DNA of 31,109 nt from an uncultured Hyphomonadaceae bacterium (GTDB taxonomy: Bacteria; Pseudomonadota; Alphaproteobacteria; Caulobacterales; Hyphomonadaceae). Position numbers and translations under genes: made by a program. Under the pieces are notes generated by a model. The model was not told the DNA's origin. It worked only from the letters and a program-made list of their open reading frames with translations, and ran no database searches. The DNA is taken from positions 1 to 31,109 of the forward strand of contig CALLCD010000095.1 of the NCBI GenBank assembly GCA_938049795.1, in the 5' to 3' direction. Below, one piece after another: positions 23,773 to 31,109 of the stretch (within the stretch, counting starts at the first letter, position 1; each line of letters opens with the position of its first letter).

Positions 23773-26199
23773 ATGCGCTATTTCTGTCTAATCTTGAGTT
23801 TCTTTGCCTTTACTTTGCCGGTTCAGGGGCAAGCTTTACAGCAAACCAAGGGTGATTTCGAAGATAAATTTCGTCAGCTAGACGAGGATTTGCCGACCCC
23901 CAGCGAGAGCCGATTGGCCTCCGGTGCGCCCGGGCCGGACTATTGGCAGCAACAGGTCGATTACAAAATCAGTGTCGCCTTAGACGAAAATGCACGCCGT
24001 TTGACGGGCTCGGAGACCATTCGGTACACAAACAATTCCCCTCACACGCTAACTTATCTTTGGCTGCAGCTCGACCAGAACCGGTTCGCAGCAGACAGTA
24101 TGGACAACCTTACCCGCACCTCGACCGATGACGGTTTCATCGCCTATTACAATGTCCGGCGGGCAGGGGCGCTCGATGCGCTTGATGGCGGCTATCGCAT
24201 CTCGAATGTCCGCGCGGTAAGTGGCGGCGGGGCGCTCAACCACATCATCAATGACACAAATATGCGGATTGATCTGCCCCACGCGCTCAAGCCGGGTGAC
24301 AGTTTCGAGTTCTCCCTCGATTTCTCATTCAACATGTATAACACCCGCGAGATTGGCGGACGGGCGGGCTTTGAGTGCTTTGACGCCGAAGACGAAGATG
24401 GCAATTGCATCTTCCTCGCCGCCCAATGGTTCCCGCGCCTGCATGCCTATTCCGACTATGAAGGCTGGCACAATAAGCCCTTCCTTGGCAGCGGCGAGTT
24501 CACGCTCGAATTTGGCGACTATGAAGTGGCGATAACTGTGCCGTCTGATCATGTCGTGTCGGCGTCAGGCGAACTATCAAATGCCCGCGCCGTGCTCACC
24601 GCCGAGCAGCGCAGCCGGCTCGAGCAGGCGAGCAATACAACCGGCGAGATTACGTTCATCGTCTCTCCCGAAGAGGCCCGCGCCAATGAGGAAACCATCG
24701 CAACTGACACCAAAACTTGGGTCTTTGAAGCCGAGAATGTCCGTGATTTCGCCTTTGCCTCTTCGCGCAAATTTATCTGGGACGCGATGAATGTCGAGCA
24801 GACCAATTCTGGCGGCGACGATGTGCTCGCCATGTCTTTTTATCCCAATGAGGCCGAACCGCTCTGGTCGGCCTATTCCACCAAATCCATCGCCCACACG
24901 ATTGAGGTTTATTCGCGCTTCTCGTTTCCCTATCCATATCCAACATCGCAATCGGTCAATGGCCCTGTCGGCGGCATGGAATACCCCATGATCACGTTCA
25001 ACGGCCCGCGTCCGGTCAAGGATGATGACGGCAATTTGACCTATTCCTCGCGCACCAAGCACGGGCTGATTTCCGTGATCATTCACGAGGTCGGCCATAA
25101 CTATTTCCCGATGATCGTCAATTCCGACGAGCGCCAATGGACGTGGATGGATGAGGGGGTCAACTCCTTCCTGCAATTTGTTGCCGAGAAGGAATGGGAC
25201 GAAAATTACCCCAGCCGCAGCGGCGAACCGCGCAGCATCACCGAATATATGCGCTCGGACTTGCAAGTGCCGATCATGACGCAATCGGACTCGATTGTTC
25301 AGTTCGGAAACAATGCTTACAACAAGCCTGCGGTGGCGCTGAACATCTTGCGCGAAACCGTCATCGGGCGTGAATTGTTCGACGTTGCTTTCGCAGACTT
25401 TGCCCGCAACTGGAAATTCAAGCGGCCTGCACCGTCAGATTTCTTCCGCAGCATGGAAGAGGGCTCAGGGGTCGATCTCGACTGGTTCTGGCGCGGCTGG
25501 TTCTACTCGACCGATCATGTCGACATCTCGCTTGATAGCGTTACGCGCGGCACGCTCAATACCGGAAACCCCGAGATTGAAAATGTCCGCCAGCGCGAGG
25601 AGCGAGCCGCCGAGCCGCTTTCGCTCACCGTCGAGCGCAATCGCGATTTGCCCAAAGCGGTCGATGTGGATCCGTCCTTGCGCGACTTCTACAATGAGTA
25701 TGACGAGTTCTCCTTTGGCGAGGGTGACGTGAAGGGCTTTGAAGCGGCGACAGAAGGGCTTGAGGATTGGGAACGTGCGGCTCGCGACAGTACCGACAAT
25801 TTCTATTATCTCACCTTCTCCAATAAGGGCGGGCTGGTCATGCCGCTGATCATCGAGCTGACCTATGCTGATGGCGCAACCGAACTGATGCGTATCCCCG
25901 CCGAGATCTGGCGGCGTAACCCGAAAAACGTCACCAAGCTGATCATCTCCGAGCGAGAGATTGTCAGCGTCGAGCTTGATCCGCGCTGGGAGACGGCTGA
26001 CACGGATCGTAACAATAACAGCTTCCCGCGCCAGATCGTACCTTCGCGTCTTGAGAACTACGCCGCCACACCGCGGCCAAACCTCATGGACCGGTTGGAC
26101 TTCAAAGTCGAACCGTCAGGCCTGACCGTCTTCGCTCAGGAACAGGCCGAAGCCGCAGACGAGACCGGCGAAGATGATGACGCTGATACGCAAAACTAG
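23773..26199 (+). CDS. exported M1 family metallopeptidase
   Basis: An 808-residue zinc aminopeptidase-family protein. A Sec signal peptide (M-R-Y-F-C-L-I-L-S-F-F-A-F-T-L-P-V-Q-G-Q) puts it in the periplasm or outside. The substrate-recognition motif reads G-G-M-E-Y-P at 400-405 and the zinc site is H-E-V-G-H at 438-442 with Glu461 eighteen residues later. The likely transition-state tyrosine is Tyr516 in A-Y-N-K-P. The C-terminal part ends in an acidic tail (D-E-T-G-E-D-D-D-A-D). A start 12 codons earlier is possible, but ATG 23773 has GGGAG upstream and puts the signal first. Its end overlaps the next gene by 26 bases, so the two are surely co-transcribed. Confidence 0.94.
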   Translation: MRYFCLILSFFAFTLPVQGQALQQTKGDFEDKFRQLDEDLPTPSESRLASGAPGPDYWQQQVDYKISVALDENARRLTGSETIRYTNNSPHTLTYLWLQLDQNRFAADSMDNLTRTSTDDGFIAYYNVRRAGALDALDGGYRISNVRAVSGGGALNHIINDTNMRIDLPHALKPGDSFEFSLDFSFNMYNTREIGGRAGFECFDAEDEDGNCIFLAAQWFPRLHAYSDYEGWHNKPFLGSGEFTLEFGDYEVAITVPSDHVVSASGELSNARAVLTAEQRSRLEQASNTTGEITFIVSPEEARANEETIATDTKTWVFEAENVRDFAFASSRKFIWDAMNVEQTNSGGDDVLAMSFYPNEAEPLWSAYSTKSIAHTIEVYSRFSFPYPYPTSQSVNGPVGGMEYPMITFNGPRPVKDDDGNLTYSSRTKHGLISVIIHEVGHNYFPMIVNSDERQWTWMDEGVNSFLQFVAEKEWDENYPSRSGEPRSITEYMRSDLQVPIMTQSDSIVQFGNNAYNKPAVALNILRETVIGRELFDVAFADFARNWKFKRPAPSDFFRSMEEGSGVDLDWFWRGWFYSTDHVDISLDSVTRGTLNTGNPEIENVRQREERAAEPLSLTVERNRDLPKAVDVDPSLRDFYNEYDEFSFGEGDVKGFEAATEGLEDWERAARDSTDNFYYLTFSNKGGLVMPLIIELTYADGATELMRIPAEIWRRNPKNVTKLIISEREIVSVELDPRWETADTDRNNNSFPRQIVPSRLENYAATPRPNLMDRLDFKVEPSGLTVFAQEQAEAADETGEDDDADTQN

Positions 26200-26710
26200 T
26201 CTGGCCCTGATCGGCGCGCTGATATTCTTTGCGAGCGTCAGCGCGCCCGCCTCGGCTCACCGTGTTGGCATCCCGCTGACGACGCTTGAATGGCACGAGC
26301 CGAGCGGGCGTTGGCATCTCGTCCATCGTCTGTCCTCGCATGATTTTGCCGATCAGATCCCCGGGATAGGCGACGCAGGGCTGGAGACCCGCGAGGCCCA
26401 GGAAGGCATGGCGCGGTTTATCCTGTCGCATTTCCAGATCAGAGGCACCGAAGACACGGTCCGCTTCTCATATCTGGGCGCAGAGGAGGATGCGGACAGT
26501 TTCTGGATCTATTTCGAACTCGAGAGCAACGATCAGAACATTGTCATCGACAACAGGCTCGTTCTGGAGGACGCCGAGAATGATCCGCGCCGACATGCGC
26601 TCGTCAATATCAGCGCAGGCGAGGGCGTCACAAGCCTGCTGTTTACCCCGACCGACGCACCCAAACAGGTCCGGCTCGAACGGCCAAGCGCCACCGCGAC
26701 GAGCCCTTAA
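26174..26710 (+). CDS. DUF6702-like exported protein
   Basis: A 178-residue exported protein with a signal peptide ending in A-P-A-S-A-H. The mature part is beta-rich: T-T-L-E-W-H, W-H-L-V-H-R-L-S-S-H-D-F, and a C-terminal strand region typical of what I recall as DUF6702. Function is unknown. It overlaps the end of the M1 peptidase gene by 26 bases in another frame; the start could be ATG 26174 or the adjacent ATG 26177. Such tight coupling suggests that the two exported products work together, perhaps as accessory and enzyme, which is inference. Its stop overlaps that of the convergent ligase gene by 4 bases. Confidence 0.75.
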   Translation: MMTLIRKTSLALIGALIFFASVSAPASAHRVGIPLTTLEWHEPSGRWHLVHRLSSHDFADQIPGIGDAGLETREAQEGMARFILSHFQIRGTEDTVRFSYLGAEEDADSFWIYFELESNDQNIVIDNRLVLEDAENDPRRHALVNISAGEGVTSLLFTPTDAPKQVRLERPSATATSP

Positions 26711-28290
26711 GCCGCCGTCAACTCCTCGGCCAATTTCTGGATCGTCCCATAGTCGAGCTTGCCCGTGCCCAGCACCGGAATCTCCTCCACAAACAGGACC
26801 TTTCGCGGCACCGCAATCTCCGGCGTGCCGTGGTTCTGGCACCAAGTCAGAACCTCGTCCCGATTGGCCTCTTTGGCGTCTGACAGCAAGATGATCTGCT
26901 CGCCCTTGCGTGGATCGGGCAGGGCGGCGGCCGCATGCATATTGTCCGGCCAGATCGCGCTCGCGCAGTTCTCGACGACGGCGAGCGACACCATCTCTCC
27001 ACCAATCTTCGCAAACCGCTTCACCCGACCGAGAATGCGGATAAAGCCCTCATCATCAATCGAGACAATATCGCCGGTGTCGTGCCAACCCTCATTCATC
27101 TGTTCGAGCACACCAGGGTTAGAGGGCCGCAAATAGCCTTGCATCACATTCGGCCCGCGCACCCGCAGCCGTCCGCCTTCCTCGATCCCGTCCACGGGTT
27201 GCAAGTCATGCTCCATCTCGGCCATCAACTGCCCGACCGTGCCAGGCTTATTCGCGCCCACCCGATTGGCCGCAATCACGGGAGCCGCTTCGGTTGCGCC
27301 ATAGCCTTCGAGTATTTCGATATTGAACTTCTTGCGCACCAGCGCCCGCGTCTCGTCACGCACCCGTTCTGCGCCGCATACGGCCAGCCGCACACTCGAC
27401 AAATCTCCCTCCGATCCGGCCCGCGCATATTGCGAGATAAATGTGTCCGTCGCGAGCAAAATGGTCGAGCCGGTCTTGCGCACGCGTTTGGCAATCTCCT
27501 TGGGCTGCAAGGGCGTCGGATGACAAATCGCCTTCACACCGGAAATCAGCGGCAACACAGCGCCGACCGTCAGCCCAAAACAGTGAAAAGTCGGCAACGG
27601 GTTGAAGACGCTGTCCGTCTTCGGATCAAGTTCGATGTGCGCGCGCACCTGTTCGACATTCGCCATAATGTTCTGATGGCTCAGCACTACGCCTTTCGGC
27701 TCCCCCTCGGTGCCGGAGGTAAACAGAACCACGCCGGGCTTGGTATGATGCGCGCCCCGCCGGAACAGTGCGGGCATCACGGGGCCAAGCGCGGCGGCGA
27801 TCTTGTTCCCCGTCGTCAGCCCTTCGCGAACATCCTCGACATAGACAAACTCCGCCGCATCGGTCAGGTCCGCAATCAAGGGCTCGAGCGCCCCAAGCTC
27901 GATAAATTGGTGCGCGGTGATAATCTTCGAAATCTCGCCCGCTTTCATCGCCGCTTTCAGATTGCGCGATCCGGCGGTAAAATTCAGCATGGCCGGTATC
28001 CGTCCATAGGCCAGCAGCGCATAGAACACCACAATCGCCCCGACGCCCGTCGGCAGCATGACCCCCACCGTCTCGCCCGCTTTGGTGTGCCGCTTGAGCG
28101 CCGCGCCAAGCCCGAAACACGCCCGCGCCAGATCGGTATAGGTCAGCTTCCGCCCATCCCCATCGACCAGCGCCACTTCGCCTTTGCCAAACGTCCGCCG
28201 CGCGCGCAAAAGAGCTGAAAACAGGTCGATTTTGGTCTCGGACAAGCGAAATGGATGGTGTTGGCCTGCGGCGGTATCGGTCATGCTCAC
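26707..28290 (-). CDS. AMP-dependent acyl-CoA/acyl-ACP synthetase (Aas C-terminal-like)
   Basis: A 527-residue adenylate-forming ligase that activates fatty acids with ATP. Motifs in order: V-V-L-F-T-S-G-T-E-G-E-P-K-G (ATP/phosphate loop), E-G-Y-G-A-T-E-A-A-P, H-D-T-G-D-I-V and the hinge L-G-R-V-K-R-F-A-K-I-G-G-E-M-V-S-L, with the catalytic lysine in G-T-G-K-L-D-Y. The R-F-A-K-I-x-G-E-M-V-S-L hinge is that of the C-terminal half of Aas, the 2-acyl-glycerophosphoethanolamine acyltransferase/acyl-ACP synthetase. The N-terminal acyltransferase domain of Aas is missing, so this is a stand-alone synthetase. M1 or M3 may be the start. It is divergent from lipA. Confidence 0.9.
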   Translation of the reverse strand: MSMTDTAAGQHHPFRLSETKIDLFSALLRARRTFGKGEVALVDGDGRKLTYTDLARACFGLGAALKRHTKAGETVGVMLPTGVGAIVVFYALLAYGRIPAMLNFTAGSRNLKAAMKAGEISKIITAHQFIELGALEPLIADLTDAAEFVYVEDVREGLTTGNKIAAALGPVMPALFRRGAHHTKPGVVLFTSGTEGEPKGVVLSHQNIMANVEQVRAHIELDPKTDSVFNPLPTFHCFGLTVGAVLPLISGVKAICHPTPLQPKEIAKRVRKTGSTILLATDTFISQYARAGSEGDLSSVRLAVCGAERVRDETRALVRKKFNIEILEGYGATEAAPVIAANRVGANKPGTVGQLMAEMEHDLQPVDGIEEGGRLRVRGPNVMQGYLRPSNPGVLEQMNEGWHDTGDIVSIDDEGFIRILGRVKRFAKIGGEMVSLAVVENCASAIWPDNMHAAAALPDPRKGEQIILLSDAKEANRDEVLTWCQNHGTPEIAVPRKVLFVEEIPVLGTGKLDYGTIQKLAEELTAA

Positions 28291-28394
28291 TCCTGTTTCA
28301 TGGCCACGGGCAGGGCAGCTATATCAAAACCAGATGGCAGATGTGCCCTTTTGCCCGCTTGATAGATTCGGCCTTTCGGTCCATTTAGCTATGT

Positions 28395-29366
28395 ATGGCC
28401 ACTTTGATCAATGACCCTCACCAGCCGCGCGAGCACCGGCATCCAGAAAAACGCAACCGTCCTGACACGCCGGTTTTGCGCAAACCTGACTGGATTCGCG
28501 TCAAAGCGCCTATGGGAAAAGGCTATGCCGAAACCCGCGCCATCGTAAAATCAAAGAAACTCGTCACCGTTTGCGAAGAGGCGGGTTGTCCTAATATTGG
28601 CGAATGCTGGACCAAAAAGCACGCCACAATGATGATTATGGGCGAGGTCTGCACCCGCGCCTGCTCGTTCTGCAATGTCGCCACCGGCAAGCCGCCCGCC
28701 GGGCTCGACGCAGATGAACCCCGCCGCGTGGGCGAAGCGGTTGCCGAAATGGGCCTCGAACATGTCGTTATCACCAGTGTTGACCGTGACGACCTCGAAG
28801 ACGGCGGCGCCATGCATTTCGTCCACACGATTAACGCCATCCGCACCGCCAGCCCCGGCACCACAATCGAGATCCTGACACCTGACTTCCTGCGCAAAAC
28901 CGATTGGGAATATAAAGTCATTGACGCGCGACCGGACGTGTTCAACCACAATCTTGAAACCGTCCCGCGGCTCTATCTCTCGATCCGCCCCGGCGCGCGC
29001 TATTTCCATTCGCTGCGCCTGCTCGAGAAAGTCAAAGACCGCGACCCGAGCCAGTTCACCAAATCCGGTCTTATGGTCGGTCTGGGCGAGACGAAGGAAG
29101 AAGTGATGCAGGTGATGGACGATATGCGCTCGGCGGGTATCGACTTTCTCACCATCGGCCAATACCTCCAGCCCACCCGCAAACATGCCGCCGTGGACCG
29201 CTATGTCGAGCCGTCCGAATTTGCCCACTATGAAGAGATTGCCCGCTCCAAAGGCTTCCTCATGGTCTCCTCATCGCCGCTCACCCGCTCAAGCTATCAT
29301 GCGGGCGAGGATTTTGCCCGTCTGCGCAAGGCGCGCGAGGCGAAGCTCGCCGAGGCCAAGCGGTAG
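28395..29366 (+). CDS. lipA: lipoyl synthase
   Basis: A radical SAM enzyme that inserts two sulfur atoms into octanoyl groups on lipoyl domains of the 2-oxoacid dehydrogenases. The 323-residue protein has the auxiliary-cluster cysteines C60, C65 and C71 (C-E-E-A-G-C-P-N-I-G-E-C), the radical SAM motif C86-C90-C93 (C-T-R-A-C-S-F-C) and the C-terminal R-S-S-Y-H at 298-302 that supplies the serine ligand. N-terminal P-D-T-P-V-L-R-K-P-D-W-I-R is typical of alphaproteobacteria. The next gene starts 6 bases after its stop and encodes a COQ10-like protein, a frequent alphaproteobacterial pairing. Confidence 0.97.
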   Translation: MATLINDPHQPREHRHPEKRNRPDTPVLRKPDWIRVKAPMGKGYAETRAIVKSKKLVTVCEEAGCPNIGECWTKKHATMMIMGEVCTRACSFCNVATGKPPAGLDADEPRRVGEAVAEMGLEHVVITSVDRDDLEDGGAMHFVHTINAIRTASPGTTIEILTPDFLRKTDWEYKVIDARPDVFNHNLETVPRLYLSIRPGARYFHSLRLLEKVKDRDPSQFTKSGLMVGLGETKEEVMQVMDDMRSAGIDFLTIGQYLQPTRKHAAVDRYVEPSEFAHYEEIARSKGFLMVSSSPLTRSSYHAGEDFARLRKAREAKLAEAKR

Positions 29367-29372
29367 GCTGCC

Positions 29373-29819
29373 GTGCCCACCCATCGCCAAAAACTGAATG
29401 TGCCGTACACGCCCGAACAACTATTCGAGCTCGTGTCAGACATTGCCCGCTATCCCGAATTTATAAAATGGATCAAGGCGCTGCGCGTTAGCGGTATGAA
29501 GACCGACGGTCCGCGCAGCACATGTATCGGCGAGGCGGTTGTCGGCTTCAAAGGCTTTACCGAAAGCTTCTCGACCCGCGTCGAAGCTGATGCAGACCAG
29601 CGGACCGTCGCCGTAAAACTCGTGCGCGGCCCGTTCCGCAAACTCGACAATCATTGGGCCTTCTCCACCAATGGGCAGGGCGGGGCGATCATCGAGTTCA
29701 CCATTGACTACGAGTTTAGCAATCTCATCCTGCGCACCCTCGCCAGCGCCAACAAAGACACCGCCATCGACCGCATCATGAGCGCCTTCCTCGACGAAGC
29801 CAAACAGCGGTATGGTTAA
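29373..29819 (+). CDS. COQ10-like START-domain (ubiquinone-binding) protein
   Basis: A 148-residue START/polyketide-cyclase-fold protein of the COQ10/RatA group. The L-F-E-L-V-S-D-I-A-R-Y-P-E-F-I-K-W motif near the start and the G-P-F-R-K-L-D-N-H-W motif in the middle are diagnostic. In eukaryotes COQ10 binds ubiquinone and supports respiration; some bacterial relatives are labelled RatA toxins, but no antitoxin partner is here. It begins with a GTG six bases after the lipA stop, so it is co-transcribed. Its stop overlaps by 3 bases with that of the convergent CinA-family gene. Confidence 0.93.
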   Translation: MPTHRQKLNVPYTPEQLFELVSDIARYPEFIKWIKALRVSGMKTDGPRSTCIGEAVVGFKGFTESFSTRVEADADQRTVAVKLVRGPFRKLDNHWAFSTNGQGGAIIEFTIDYEFSNLILRTLASANKDTAIDRIMSAFLDEAKQRYG

Positions 29820-30310
29820 GCGGAAATCTGCTGCTGCAACATGCTCAGCGCCGAGGCCAATGTTTCCATGCGGACTTGCGTGCGGCCAATGTCGCCGAAC
29901 TGGCAGAGCTCGTGCAGGATCGCCTTGTTCTCGCGCGCGCAGGCGATGTGTACCGTGCCGACGGGTTTCATCCGCGTGCCGCCGCCCGGGCCAGCAATGC
30001 CCGTAATTGCAATCGAAATATTCGCGCGGCTGTTCTCGAGCGCCCCTTCGGCCATGGACCGGGCCACCGCTTCGGACACTGCGCCAAAGTCGGCCAGCAT
30101 GTCGCCGGGCACATCGAGCACATCCTGCTTGGCGCGATTGGAGTAGGGGATAAAGCCGCGCTCGAATACGTCTGACGAGCCGGCCAATTCCGTAAACAGT
30201 CCCGAAAGCAGACCGCCCGTACAGCTCTCTGCCGTGGCAATCCGCAACCGTTTCTGGCGGGCATCATCTGTGACGAGGAGGGCGAGATTGATAAGATGAT
30301 CTGGAAACAT
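29816..30310 (-). CDS. CinA-type nicotinamide-nucleotide amidase (PncC-like)
   Basis: A 164-residue stand-alone CinA C-terminal domain, which deamidates nicotinamide mononucleotide in NAD recycling. The motif A-T-A-E-S-C-T-G-G-L-L-S-G near residues 24-36, then G-S-S-D-V-F-E-R-G-F-I-P-Y-S-N, and I-A-I-T-G-I-A-G-P-G-G are diagnostic. The N-terminal molybdopterin-like domain of full CinA is absent. ATG 30310 is the start; it lies 10 bases after the stop of ispDF, so the two form an operon. The 3' end overlaps that of the COQ10-like gene. Confidence 0.94.
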   Translation of the reverse strand: MFPDHLINLALLVTDDARQKRLRIATAESCTGGLLSGLFTELAGSSDVFERGFIPYSNRAKQDVLDVPGDMLADFGAVSEAVARSMAEGALENSRANISIAITGIAGPGGGTRMKPVGTVHIACARENKAILHELCQFGDIGRTQVRMETLASALSMLQQQISA

Positions 30311-30320
30311 AGTCTTATCC

Positions 30321-31109
30321 CTAGTCGAGTTTCGGCAGCGGCGCCAGAACCGCGACCGCCTGTCCGGCCATGCCGTCGCGCCGGCCTTCAAAACCGAGCC
30401 CCTCGGTCGTCGTCGCTTTCACGCTCACTTGGCCAAGCTCGAGACCAAGCAGCTCTGCCGTCCGCTTGCGCATCGCCTCACGGTGCGGCTTGATCTTCGG
30501 CGCTTCGCAAATCAGCGTAATGTCCACACTCGACACCCGAAACCCTGCCTCCAGCGCCAGTTTCGCCGCATGCGCAAGGAACACGCCGGAGTCCGCGCCT
30601 TTCCATTGCGGATCGGACGGCGGAAAATGGTCGCCAATATCCCCCATCGCCACCGAGCCGAGTATCGCGTCCGTCAGCGCATGCCAGCCAATATCCGCGT
30701 CCGAATGCCCGATCAGCCCGTGGCTATGAGGAATACGCACCCCGCACAGCGTGACATGATCGCCCTCGCCAAACCTGTGGACATCATAGCCCGACCCCAT
30801 ACGCGGCATCATATTCGCGCCGGTCATCAGGCTGGCAATCATCTCGAAATCCTCTTCATATGTAATCTTCCCGAGCCGCGCTTCACCGGCCACAAGTTTC
30901 ACCCGCCGCCCCAGCGCCTCGACCGCTTCAAGGTCATCGACATAATCCTCGGTTCCCACACCAATCGCCGCACGAATGTCGCCATATCGAAAGACTTGCG
31001 GCGTTTGCATCCGGCGCAGCGGGGTGCGATCCACCGTTTGAAATTGAGGGCCAGACACATCTTTGAGCGCATCGGGAACCATCAGTGCGGGCGCCGCCGC
31101 ATCCGCTTC
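30321..31109 (-). CDS. ispDF: bifunctional IspDF (MEP pathway), 5' part cut by window end
   Basis: The frame is open to the last base of the window, so the beginning of IspD is missing. The first part visible is the C-terminal end of IspD (2-C-methyl-D-erythritol 4-phosphate cytidylyltransferase: R-R-M-Q-T-P-Q-V-F-R-Y, D-D-L-E-A-V-E), fused through a short linker to IspF (2,4-cyclodiphosphate synthase). IspF begins near M-G-S-G-Y-D-V-H-R-F, with the zinc ligands Asp and His there and the third in S-D-A-D-I-G-W-H-A-L; D-I-G-D-H-F-P-P-S-D and T-T-E-G-L-G-F-E-G-R follow. Fused IspDF is common in alphaproteobacteria. It precedes the CinA-family gene with a 10-base gap. Confidence 0.96.
   Translation of the reverse strand, partial: EADAAAPALMVPDALKDVSGPQFQTVDRTPLRRMQTPQVFRYGDIRAAIGVGTEDYVDDLEAVEALGRRVKLVAGEARLGKITYEEDFEMIASLMTGANMMPRMGSGYDVHRFGEGDHVTLCGVRIPHSHGLIGHSDADIGWHALTDAILGSVAMGDIGDHFPPSDPQWKGADSGVFLAHAAKLALEAGFRVSSVDITLICEAPKIKPHREAMRKRTAELLGLELGQVSVKATTTEGLGFEGRRDGMAGQAVAVLAPLPKLD

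Noticed and set aside
26935..28218. Plus-strand ORF of 427 codons
   Set aside because: It is antisense to the AMP-dependent ligase gene, which carries all family motifs, and has an Arg/His-rich shadow-like composition.
29373..29819. RatA-type toxin of a toxin-antitoxin system
   Set aside because: The family is shared with COQ10, no antitoxin-like gene is next to it, and the lipA neighbourhood fits the ubiquinone-binding role.
1..31109. CRISPR arrays, tRNA or rRNA genes, insertion sequences, prophage
   Set aside because: No regularly spaced repeats, tRNA-like cloverleaf, transposase, integrase or phage protein was seen on either strand.

Overview
The window looks like a chromosomal stretch of an alphaproteobacterium, probably near the Hyphomonadaceae/Maricaulales or Caulobacterales. 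Reasons: high-GC coding sequence; a fused IspDF; a COQ10-type ubiquinone-binding protein directly behind lipA; DUF1289 and UrcA small proteins; many acyl-CoA dehydrogenases; and candidate promoters of the TTGxCG / GCTATA kind familiar from Caulobacter. The family-level guess is inference. No rRNA, tRNA, CRISPR array, insertion sequence or phage gene was seen.

Layout. 1-1.5 kb: the 3' end of a repeat-containing protein and a Tat-type M48 metalloprotease lipoprotein, closed by a terminator. 1.6-5.4 kb: a tightly overlapping three-gene operon (TelA-like coiled-coil protein, membrane-anchored DUF6384-like protein, large coiled-coil protein with a Gly/Arg tail). This is the least explained part of the window. 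5.4-9.3 kb: 1-Cys peroxiredoxin, SixA-like phosphatase, a UrcA protein behind a small ORF and two strong hairpin terminators, a TauE/SafE permease, and a DUF1289/retropepsin-like protease pair. 9.4-10.4 kb: a CobT homologue that appears to have lost both catalytic glutamates. 10.4-19.2 kb: acyl-CoA metabolism, with PimC/PimD-like dehydrogenase subunits separated by an unknown exported protein, a YciB/IspZ-like membrane protein with an added N-terminal domain, a crotonase, a frameshifted FkbM methyltransferase, an MBL-fold hydrolase, an ABM-domain monooxygenase and a third acyl-CoA dehydrogenase. 19.2-23.6 kb: parE, an Old Yellow Enzyme-like oxidoreductase and an acyltransferase-3 membrane protein. 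23.7-26.7 kb: an exported M1 peptidase overlapping a DUF6702-like exported protein. 26.7-31.1 kb: an Aas-like AMP-dependent ligase, lipA, a COQ10-like protein, a CinA-type deamidase and ispDF (cut by the window end).

How genes work together. The acyl-CoA dehydrogenases, crotonase, flavin oxidoreductase and AMP-dependent ligase fit degradation or remodelling of fatty or dicarboxylic acyl chains. LipA, the COQ10-like protein and IspDF feed cofactor, quinone and isoprenoid supply. Packing is dense: four convergent pairs meet with abutting or overlapping stop codons, and several downstream genes start inside the stop of the gene before them. The strongest candidates for something undescribed are the 1666-5377 operon, the small-ORF/terminator/urcA arrangement at 6.7-7.4 kb, the divergent CobT, and the domain fusion at 13681-14691.
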